Shown here one piece after another: positions 6,380 to 11,607 of a stretch of DNA of 11,607 nucleotides. The stretch spans positions 1 through 11,607 of the forward strand of contig CAYYMX010000042.1 of assembly GCA_964473045.1 (NCBI GenBank), in the 5' to 3' direction. This stretch comes from CAYYMX01 sp964473045. Its GTDB lineage: Bacteria > Pseudomonadota > Alphaproteobacteria > Methylaequorales > Methylaequoraceae. The stretch's first letter is position 1. Each line of letters starts with the position of its first letter. The notes under the pieces were generated by a model. It was not told where the DNA came from and did no database searches. It was given only the letters and a program-made list of their open reading frames with translations. The position numbers and the translations under genes were made by a program.

Positions 6380-8449
6380 ATGATGAAAAAAATGTTGATA
6401 GATTTCAATCAAAAAAACGAAACAAGAATAGCAATAGTTAATGATAAAAAGTTAATTGATTATGAGTCAGAAAAAGTAAATAACAATAGGACAAAAGGTA
6501 ATATTTATCTTGCCAAAATTGTAAGGGTGGAGCCTTCTCTCCAAGCGGCGTTTGTAGATTATGGAGCAAATAGGCATGGTTTTTTAGCTTATAATGAAAT
6601 ACATCCAGACTATTTCAAAATTCCTACATCAGACAAAAAAAAATTACTTGAACAAGAATTAGCAGTCTCAAACGAAATTTCTGCTGAAAATGATGAAGAA
6701 TATTTAAATGATTCCGACGAAGTTTCAATAGAAACAAATCAAAACGAAGACATACAATCTCAAAAAGGTTTTTTAAATAAAGTTTTTGATTTTTTCAATT
6801 ATAAACCAATTGATGATTATGCTCCACATAAAGTCAAGAGAAGAAAACCTCCTAAATTAATTCAAAAAGAAAAAACAGTTATTTTCCATAGAAAATACAG
6901 TATACAAGAAGTCATCAAGAGCAACCAAGTTATCTTAATTCAGGTAGTTAAAGAAGAAAGAGGTAACAAAGGAGCTGCTGTAACAACTAGACTTTCATTG
7001 GCTGGAAAATATTGTGTATTAATGCCGAATACAAATAAAGGTGGAGGTATTTCAAGAAAGATCATTGACCTGAAACTAAGAAAAAAACTTAAAGATGCAT
7101 TAATAAAATTAAACATAAAAAAAGGTATGGGAGTCATAATAAGAACTGCTGGTCAGAATATAGACCTAAAGGAGGTCAAAAGAGACTATGGCTCATTAAT
7201 AAAACTTTGGGCTACAATAACTTCCAGAACAATAAAATCAAATGCCCCATGCTTAATCCATGAAGAAGATAATTTGATTAAAAGAACTTTAAGAGACTAC
7301 TTTGACAACACATATAGGGAAGTAATTATAAATGACAAAAAGGTTTTTTCTATATCCAAAACAATTGTTAAGCAATTCATGCCAACATCAGAAAAATTAC
7401 TAAAACTCTATAAGGAGAGAAAACCATTATTCAGTAATTATGGAATAGAAAAGCAGATTATTGATTTAAATAATCCTGTGGTAAAGTTAAAGTCTGGTGG
7501 TTATCTAGTAATTAATCAAACAGAAGCTTTAGTCGCAATTGACATTAATTCTGGAAAATCAACTAAACAAAGAAATATTGAAGATACTGCAGTTAAAACT
7601 AATCTTGAAGCAGCTGAGGAGATAGCAACACAAATAAAAATCAGGGATCTTGCAGGATTAATAGTTATTGATTTTATTGATATGCTAGATCGTTCTAATA
7701 ATTCAAGAGTAGAAAGACGTTTAAAGGAGATGATTAAGCATGATAGAGCCAGAGTTCAATGTGGACGAATTAGTAATTTTGGTCTTCTGGAACTATCTAG
7801 GCAAAGACTAAAAATTAGTTCAGATACCATTAATTCTTTAAAATGTAAATTTTGCAATGGTTATGGAAGCACATTATCCGAGGATTTTTTTTCAGATCAA
7901 TTAATAAGAGTTTACAGAGAGTTTGAATCAAATAATCCTAAAAAAACTCACTATTTGTTAACAAGTGAAAAACTCAAAAGAACCTTATGTAGAAACATAG
8001 AAGAATTAAAAAAATCTGAAAAAAATAGTTTTTCAAAAATTAATATAAAATCCTCTACTGAACTTTCTGATTTAGAATATTTGATATACAATAATAATGA
8101 AATTTTGTTGAAAAATTATAATGGTAAAATTAGTGACGATGAAATAATTAAACTTGTGAAAAATTTCAAAAAAGAAAATACAAAACAAACCACTCATTCT
8201 GAACAAACAAACCAAAAGCAAGCTATATCAAACAAAAATAAAAGTTTATCGAACAAAAATGATGTAGTATTAAATAAAGATGATGTTGTATTAAATAGAA
8301 GAAAAAGTTATAGAGCAAAAGCCAATGAATTTAATGAAAAAAAATTACCTAAAAAAATAAAAACAAAAATTGACGTTAAAAATAAAAGTTTAAGCAACTT
8401 TCAAAAGAATAAAAAAAGTGAAAAAAGACAAGGATGGTGGACTCAATAG
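6380..8449 (+). CDS. rne: Ribonuclease E (RNase E/G family), alphaproteobacterial type
   Basis: This endonuclease initiates mRNA decay and processes rRNA and tRNA. It has 689 residues. The S1 domain begins at about 37 (GNIYLAKIVRVEPSLQAAF) and is interrupted by a charged insertion at about 85-165. It resumes with VIFHRKYSIQEVIK and KEERGNKGAAVTTRLSLAG. The 5'-sensor region is at about 245-275 (KKGMGVIIRTAGQN). The DNase I-like catalytic part has magnesium-binding D388 (VAIDINSG) and D431 (VIDFIDM). The zinc-link is C489-x2-C492. Spacings between these residues (43 and 58) are the same as in E. coli RNase E (303, 346, 404). Beyond about 600 lies a basic, low-complexity tail with a short tandem repeat. 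The tail ends in RQGWWTQ, which matches the GWW tag by which Caulobacter RNase E docks PNPase. Two ATGs are adjacent at the start. The gene overlaps the convergent aminotransferase gene by 7 bp. Confidence 0.95.
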   Translation: MMKKMLIDFNQKNETRIAIVNDKKLIDYESEKVNNNRTKGNIYLAKIVRVEPSLQAAFVDYGANRHGFLAYNEIHPDYFKIPTSDKKKLLEQELAVSNEISAENDEEYLNDSDEVSIETNQNEDIQSQKGFLNKVFDFFNYKPIDDYAPHKVKRRKPPKLIQKEKTVIFHRKYSIQEVIKSNQVILIQVVKEERGNKGAAVTTRLSLAGKYCVLMPNTNKGGGISRKIIDLKLRKKLKDALIKLNIKKGMGVIIRTAGQNIDLKEVKRDYGSLIKLWATITSRTIKSNAPCLIHEEDNLIKRTLRDYFDNTYREVIINDKKVFSISKTIVKQFMPTSEKLLKLYKERKPLFSNYGIEKQIIDLNNPVVKLKSGGYLVINQTEALVAIDINSGKSTKQRNIEDTAVKTNLEAAEEIATQIKIRDLAGLIVIDFIDMLDRSNNSRVERRLKEMIKHDRARVQCGRISNFGLLELSRQRLKISSDTINSLKCKFCNGYGSTLSEDFFSDQLIRVYREFESNNPKKTHYLLTSEKLKRTLCRNIEELKKSEKNSFSKINIKSSTELSDLEYLIYNNNEILLKNYNGKISDDEIIKLVKNFKKENTKQTTHSEQTNQKQAISNKNKSLSNKNDVVLNKDDVVLNRRKSYRAKANEFNEKKLPKKIKTKIDVKNKSLSNFQKNKKSEKRQGWWTQ
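8228..8311 (+). repeat. 21-bp degenerate tandem repeat (four units) in the rne tail
   Basis: Four consecutive 21-nt units encode SNKNKSL, SNKNDVV, LNKDDVV and LNRRKSY (RNase E residues 617-644). Units 2 and 3 are closest to each other; units 1 and 4 keep the S/L-N-K/R core. The unit length is a multiple of three, so gain or loss keeps the frame. It lies in the disordered, basic tail where length change is tolerated. The unit boundaries are my reading by eye. Confidence 0.6.
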
Positions 8450-9609
8450 TTTTTTACAAACCAATTTTGTAACTTACTCACACCCTTTTTTACAACTTCA
8501 GGATTGTTAGAAAATGAAAGTCTAATAAAACGTTTCCCATTTTTTTTATCAAAATCTATTCCAGAAGTAAGTGCAACACCAGTGTCGTTAAGTATTTCTT
8601 TGACTAAAGTTGATGAATCAACTTTAGTCGCCTCAACATCAAAATAGAAATAAAATGCTCCATATGGCTTACAAAATTTTAATACAGATATTTTTGAAAA
8701 CTTGTCAATAACAAAATCTCTACTTTTACAATAAATGTCAACATTGGACGCAAGTTCATTAATACAATCAAACACTTTTGTGGCAGAAAATTGAGCGATA
8801 TTCCCTGAGGAAATAAACAAATTTTGAGATAATTTCAAATAACTATGACATAAAGTCTCAGGAACAACAACCCAACCTAATCGCCAACCAGGCATACAAA
8901 AAAATTTAGAAAAACTATTTATTATAATTGCTTTTTGTCCAAAAGTTAAAATAGGAAAAGTTTTTTTTTCATATTGAATTCCATGATATATTTCATCTGA
9001 AATAAGAACAATTTCTTCATCTTTACAAAATGAGTATAGAAAATTTAATTCTTCCTTAGTTAAAACTTGTCCTGTGGGATTGTTAGGATTTGAAACTATA
9101 ACTCCATCAATGGATTTATATTTTTTAATTTTTTTTATATCAATATGATTAAGATCCTTCTTATTAGGTGGAATCTCTATTACATCAATATTAAGTGACT
9201 TTAAAATATTTCTGTAAGCTGGGTAGACAGGATTAAAAATTGCAACTTTATCCCCTGGATCAAAACAAGCTAGAAAAGTTAATAAAAATGCACCTGAAGA
9301 ACCTGATGTTATAAAAATTTGTTCAGGCTCAATTATAATTTTATTTTTTGCCAAATAGTAATCAGATATTTTTTTTCTTAATTCATAAATACCATTAGAT
9401 GGTGTATAACCAGAAATTTTCGTGTTAACCAATCTTTTAACTTCATCCTGAACTTTTTTGGGAGTATTAGATATTGGCTCACCAAGTTCTAAATGAAATA
9501 TTTCCCTACCTCTTTGTTCCATCAATTTTGACTCTTGCAAAACATCCATAACAAGAAAAGAATCAACTGATGATCTAAAGGAAGGAAGGTAAAATTTTTT
9601 TTTTTTCAT
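8443..9609 (-). CDS. Class I/II pyridoxal-phosphate aminotransferase (fold type I, substrate unassigned)
   Basis: This 388-residue enzyme has the standard length and motifs of aspartate-family aminotransferases (COG0436-like). The N-terminal pattern FLVMDVLQESKLMEQRGREI leads into LELGEP. PLP contacts are SGSSGA at 102-107, N177 in SNPNNPTG, D205 and Y208 in SDEIYHG, and the Schiff-base lysine K235 in NSFSKFFCMPGWRLGW. The substrate-carboxylate Arg is R363 in RFIRLSF. It transfers an amino group between an amino acid and a 2-oxo acid; the neighbours do not reveal the substrate. The start is ATG at 9609, with codons 2-5 formed by a run of twelve A (four lysines). The family alignment covers residues before Met21, so the upstream start is preferred. 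It is divergent from the M48 gene (32 bp gap) and overlaps the end of rne by 7 bp. It ends in TGA, so RF2 is needed to terminate it. Confidence 0.9.
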   Translation of the reverse strand: MKKKKFYLPSFRSSVDSFLVMDVLQESKLMEQRGREIFHLELGEPISNTPKKVQDEVKRLVNTKISGYTPSNGIYELRKKISDYYLAKNKIIIEPEQIFITSGSSGAFLLTFLACFDPGDKVAIFNPVYPAYRNILKSLNIDVIEIPPNKKDLNHIDIKKIKKYKSIDGVIVSNPNNPTGQVLTKEELNFLYSFCKDEEIVLISDEIYHGIQYEKKTFPILTFGQKAIIINSFSKFFCMPGWRLGWVVVPETLCHSYLKLSQNLFISSGNIAQFSATKVFDCINELASNVDIYCKSRDFVIDKFSKISVLKFCKPYGAFYFYFDVEATKVDSSTLVKEILNDTGVALTSGIDFDKKNGKRFIRLSFSNNPEVVKKGVSKLQNWFVKNY

Positions 9610-9641
9610 CCAAATTAACCAAATAAGATATAATCATATAT
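9610..9641. promoter_or_regulatory. Divergent gap between aminotransferase and M48 genes
   Basis: Only 32 bp separate the two start codons, so promoter elements must overlap coding sequence. The plus-strand TATAAT at 9629-9634 fits the M48 gene. A minus-strand TATAAT at 9659-9654, inside the start of the M48 gene, could serve the aminotransferase with a leader of roughly 40 nt. Its best -35 is TTGTGA at 9684-9679, with a 19 bp spacer. No strong Shine-Dalgarno is visible for either gene. Confidence 0.35.
9629..9634 (+). promoter_or_regulatory. Consensus -10 hexamer (TATAAT) just upstream of the M48 gene
   Basis: TATAAT matches the sigma70 -10 consensus at all six positions and ends 7 nt before the ATG at 9642. 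Transcription normally starts about 7 nt after the -10, so the mRNA could begin at or next to the A of the ATG, making it leaderless. A weak -35 (TTCATC, 9605-9610) is 18 bp upstream. No Shine-Dalgarno is seen. In DNA this AT-rich the hexamer could occur by chance. Confidence 0.4.
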
Positions 9642-10943
9642 ATGAGATTATTAATTATATTTGTAATAATTAACTTTTTCACAAAATTTTCTAACGCATC
9701 TGATTTTAATATAATAAGAGATGCAGAAATAGAAAATTTTTTAAATAAAATTGCAAACAATCTAATTGATGACTCAAATCTGAAAAATCAAAATTTTAAA
9801 TTTTTTATTGACAACAAAGATTATATCAATGCTTCAGTAATTCCTGGACCCAAATTTTTTTTTACTAAGAAACTACTAATGGAAAGTAAAAGTGTAGATC
9901 AGATAGCAGGAGTTATCGCTCATGAAATCGGTCATGTGGTAGGTGGACATTTTGTAAAATCACATGATGCATTCAAAGAATCATCAATAATAAATATTCT
10001 ATCATCAATTATAGCAGCTGGAGCAATTGCAAGTGGAGCTCCTGGTGCAGGAACTGCAATTTTAATGGGAGGGCAACATATAAGTCAAGCAAACCTATTA
10101 GCATTCTCAAGATCTCAGGAATCATTTGCTGACCAAACCGCAATAAGGTTTCTAAAGAAATCTGGGTTTTCTGTTCATGGTTTAATGGAGATGTTTAAAC
10201 TTCTTGAACGCAATGAAAAATTTAAACAATTCAATCCGTACTTTTTAACACATCCCCTGTCTAGTGAAAGAATAAAAAATATTGAGTTTCATCTTGATAA
10301 AAAGAAAACTAAAGATTTTGCTCATTTAAACAAAGAGTTTTTATTGATAAAAGCAAAACTAAATGGGTTTTTTTTGGAAGAAAAAGAGCTCAAATTATTG
10401 CATTCAGATTTACAAAGCATTGAAGATATTTATGCTTACTCACTAAGGTTTTATAAAGTTGGAAAAGTTAATGAGGCAATAAGATTGATTAATAAATGCA
10501 TTGAATATGACCCTAAAAACCCTTATTTTAGAGAGCTTAAAGGACAAATATATTTGGAAAGTGGAAAAATTTTGGAAGCAATAGAATCATTTAGAAACGC
10601 AATAAAAATTAAACCGAACGAAAAAGGTTTTAGTTTGTTCTTAGCAAAGTCACTTTATCACCAAAACACTAAAATTGGTTATAATGAATCTATAGATTTG
10701 CTTTGGTCATACATAAAAAAAGATGAATTTCCTCTTGATGCTTGGCATTACCTAGGTTTAAACTATGGAAAATTAAAAAAGTTTGATTATTCATCTTACG
10801 CATTTGCTGAAAAATATTTTCTGCTAAATGAAATAGAAAATGCCAAGATTCATATAGATAAAGTAAAAAAACATTCTAAAGATCAATTGTTGCTTAAAAA
10901 AATTTCTGATTTGGAATATGAATTAAAAAAAGGAAAACAATAA
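9642..10943 (+). CDS. Periplasmic M48-family zinc metallopeptidase with C-terminal TPR repeats (BepA/YfgC-like)
   Basis: The 433-residue protein starts with a signal peptide: Arg at position 2, hydrophobic residues 3-13, and likely cleavage at SNA-SD near residue 19. The M48 domain has the zinc motif H94-E95-x2-H98 in AHEIGHVVGGH. The third ligand is E160, with D164, in SQESFADQTA. A glycine/alanine-rich stretch at 121-145 lies between them. THPLSSERI at 203-211 matches the conserved THP segment in which a histidine of E. coli BepA acts as a zinc switch. Residues from about 262 to 401 form TPR-like helix pairs, with the clearest two at 264-330. BepA-type proteins assist or degrade outer-membrane proteins during assembly; that role here is inferred from architecture. 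The signal peptide fixes the start. It is the first gene of a run with aroQ (1 nt gap) and accB. Confidence 0.9.
   Translation: MRLLIIFVIINFFTKFSNASDFNIIRDAEIENFLNKIANNLIDDSNLKNQNFKFFIDNKDYINASVIPGPKFFFTKKLLMESKSVDQIAGVIAHEIGHVVGGHFVKSHDAFKESSIINILSSIIAAGAIASGAPGAGTAILMGGQHISQANLLAFSRSQESFADQTAIRFLKKSGFSVHGLMEMFKLLERNEKFKQFNPYFLTHPLSSERIKNIEFHLDKKKTKDFAHLNKEFLLIKAKLNGFFLEEKELKLLHSDLQSIEDIYAYSLRFYKVGKVNEAIRLINKCIEYDPKNPYFRELKGQIYLESGKILEAIESFRNAIKIKPNEKGFSLFLAKSLYHQNTKIGYNESIDLLWSYIKKDEFPLDAWHYLGLNYGKLKKFDYSSYAFAEKYFLLNEIENAKIHIDKVKKHSKDQLLLKKISDLEYELKKGKQ
10930..10934 (+). promoter_or_regulatory. Shine-Dalgarno of aroQ
   Basis: AAGGA within the last codons of the M48 gene ends 10 nt before the aroQ ATG at 10945. 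The M48 stop is one base upstream of that ATG, so the two genes are probably translated from one message with coupling. Confidence 0.55.
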
Positions 10944-10944
10944 A

Positions 10945-11385
10945 ATGAAAAAAGTTTTAATCATTAATGGACCAAATCTAAATCTTCTAGGAACGAGGGA
11001 AAAAAAATTTTATGGAGAGAAAAGTTTAAAAACTATTGAGAATGACTGCAAAAAGGAAACTAAAAGTTTAAAAATAGATGTTTCTTTTTATCAAAGTAAT
11101 TCTGAAAGTAAAATAATTGAAAAAATTCAGAATTGTAAAAATTTTGAAGCTTTAATTATTAATGCTGGCGCTTTCACACATACGTCAGTTGCAATACATG
11201 ATTCGCTAAAAACATTAAAAATACCTATAATAGAAGTGCATATTTCAAACATACATAAAAGAGAAGAGTTCAGAAAAAATTCATTTATCAGTTCAGTTGC
11301 TAATGGTATTATAATTGGGTTTGGAGCTGATGTTTATATAATAGCACTTAAATCATTAAGTTATTTATTAAAAGAAAATGGATAA
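10945..11385 (+). CDS. aroQ: Type II 3-dehydroquinate dehydratase
   Basis: This enzyme converts 3-dehydroquinate to 3-dehydroshikimate in the shikimate pathway to aromatic amino acids. Its 146 residues are the usual length for the dodecameric type II family. All main motifs are present: NGPNLNLLGTRE at 8-19 with R18, the catalytic-lid tyrosine Y23, QSNSE at 50-54, and INAGAFTHTSVA at 72-83 with N73. EVHISNIHKREEFR at 97-110 contains the general-acid histidine H99 and R110. The usual glycine after QSN-x-E is Ser here, a mild change. It lies one base after the M48 stop. Its last codons overlap the start of accB by 8 nt, the aroQ-accB order seen in many Proteobacteria. Confidence 0.95.
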   Translation: MKKVLIINGPNLNLLGTREKKFYGEKSLKTIENDCKKETKSLKIDVSFYQSNSESKIIEKIQNCKNFEALIINAGAFTHTSVAIHDSLKTLKIPIIEVHISNIHKREEFRKNSFISSVANGIIIGFGADVYIIALKSLSYLLKENG

Positions 11386-11607
11386 AAAAAATAAAACCGT
11401 CATAGATGAACTTTCTCAATTAATGGAAAAACATGATCTTTCTAAAATAAAATTTTCGGACGGTAAGTATGGATATGAGCTAAAAAAAAATTCATCAGAA
11501 AAAAAAAAAAACCACAAAAAAAACAAGCAAAAAAATAGACACAGTTAAAAAGAATAAAAAAAATTATTATGAAAATTCACTAAAATCACCATTAGTCGGA
11601 ACAGCTT
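11378..11607 (+). CDS. accB: Biotin carboxyl carrier protein of acetyl-CoA carboxylase, 5' part, frame broken at an A13 run
   Basis: AccB carries the biotin that shuttles CO2 between AccC and the carboxyltransferase, the first step of fatty-acid synthesis. The frame starts at ATG 11378, overlapping the aroQ stop by 8 nt. It encodes the usual N-terminal helix-strand unit (TVIDELSQLMEKHDLSKIKF, then YGYELKK). Read without correction it stops at TAA 11546-11548 after 56 residues. Skipping one base in the A-run 11499-11511 gives a lysine/threonine-rich linker, then SPLVGTA at the right edge. That sequence is the start of the biotinyl domain (family pattern SPMVGT). The biotin-accepting lysine motif lies beyond the window. 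The identity is supported by position after aroQ, by N-terminal pattern and by the SPLVGTA motif. Whether the break is an assembly error, a real mutation or is corrected by slippage cannot be told from sequence alone. Confidence 0.82.
11499..11511 (+). other. A13 homopolymer at the accB frame break
   Basis: Thirteen consecutive A lie in the overlap between the frame that starts at the accB ATG and the frame that encodes the biotinyl domain (overlap about 11484-11548). Twelve or fifteen A would join the two frames. Shorter A-runs at 11482-11490, 11516-11523 and 11529-11535 are also in or at the edge of the overlap and could hold the change instead. Confidence 0.75.

Noticed and set aside
6940..7137. 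Minus-strand ORF of 65 codons over rne
   Set aside because: It is antisense to the conserved S1/5'-sensor region of RNase E; no independent evidence.
9575..9760. Minus-strand ORF of 61 codons spanning the aminotransferase-M48 gap
   Set aside because: It overlaps both start regions in a different frame, is hydrophobic only because of AT-rich codons, and would conflict with two well-supported starts.
1..11607. A novel defence, mobile or toxin-antitoxin system
   Set aside because: Every gene fits a conserved housekeeping family in an expected neighbourhood. There are no transposases, integrases, direct repeats with spacers, or composition shifts suggesting transfer.

Overview
The window is a strongly AT-rich stretch of bacterial chromosome packed with housekeeping genes. 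There is no stretch of 300 bases without a gene; the longest non-coding gap is 120 bp. The proteins are clearly alphaproteobacterial in character: an RNase E with a large S1-domain insertion and a C-terminal GWW tag, a DUF3971/AsmA-like protein beside bcp, and the neighbourhoods rne / amidase / PBP1A / prfB and M48 peptidase / aroQ / accB. The AT bias, lysine/asparagine-rich proteins, tiny intergenic gaps and abutting gene ends suggest a streamlined marine lineage of the Pelagibacterales (SAR11) type. That placement is inferred from composition and gene order, not from a marker phylogeny. No tRNA, rRNA, CRISPR array, insertion sequence or phage gene was seen.

Layout. (1) 1-1194, minus: N-terminal 398 residues of a membrane-anchored DUF3971/AsmA-like protein that runs off the left edge. 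(2) 1247-1705, plus: bcp peroxiredoxin, divergent from (1) and meeting prfB tail to tail with a 1 bp gap. (3) 6259-1707, minus: a three-gene cluster amidase (AmiC type) -> mrcA (PBP1A) -> prfB (RF2). prfB can only be read in full through a programmed +1 frameshift at codon 23/24. (4) 6380-8449, plus: rne, divergent from the amidase and overlapping the end of the next gene. (5) 9609-8443, minus: a fold-type I PLP aminotransferase. (6) 9642-11607, plus: a periplasmic M48 metallopeptidase with TPRs, then aroQ, then accB, which overlaps aroQ and runs off the right edge.

Functional themes. The amidase and PBP1A cut and build peptidoglycan. The DUF3971 protein and the BepA-like peptidase point to envelope maintenance. 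RNase E handles mRNA decay and RNA processing, and RF2 handles termination at UGA. aroQ (shikimate pathway) and accB (biotin carrier of acetyl-CoA carboxylase) are core metabolism.

The most notable observations are two reading-frame discontinuities. In prfB the RF2 autoregulatory recoding signal is intact (AGGGGG, 3 nt spacer, slippery codon, UGA), but the slippery codon is GUU rather than the classical CUU. In accB the frame is broken at a run of 13 A and resumes in the +1 frame into the start of the biotinyl domain, which suggests either a homopolymer miscount or a slippage-rescued essential gene. Other points are an RNase E that keeps the GWW PNPase-docking tag and carries a 21-bp minisatellite in its tail, and several starts with a -10-like hexamer only 6-7 nt upstream and no Shine-Dalgarno. 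I found no convincing sign of a new defence, mobile or secretion system.
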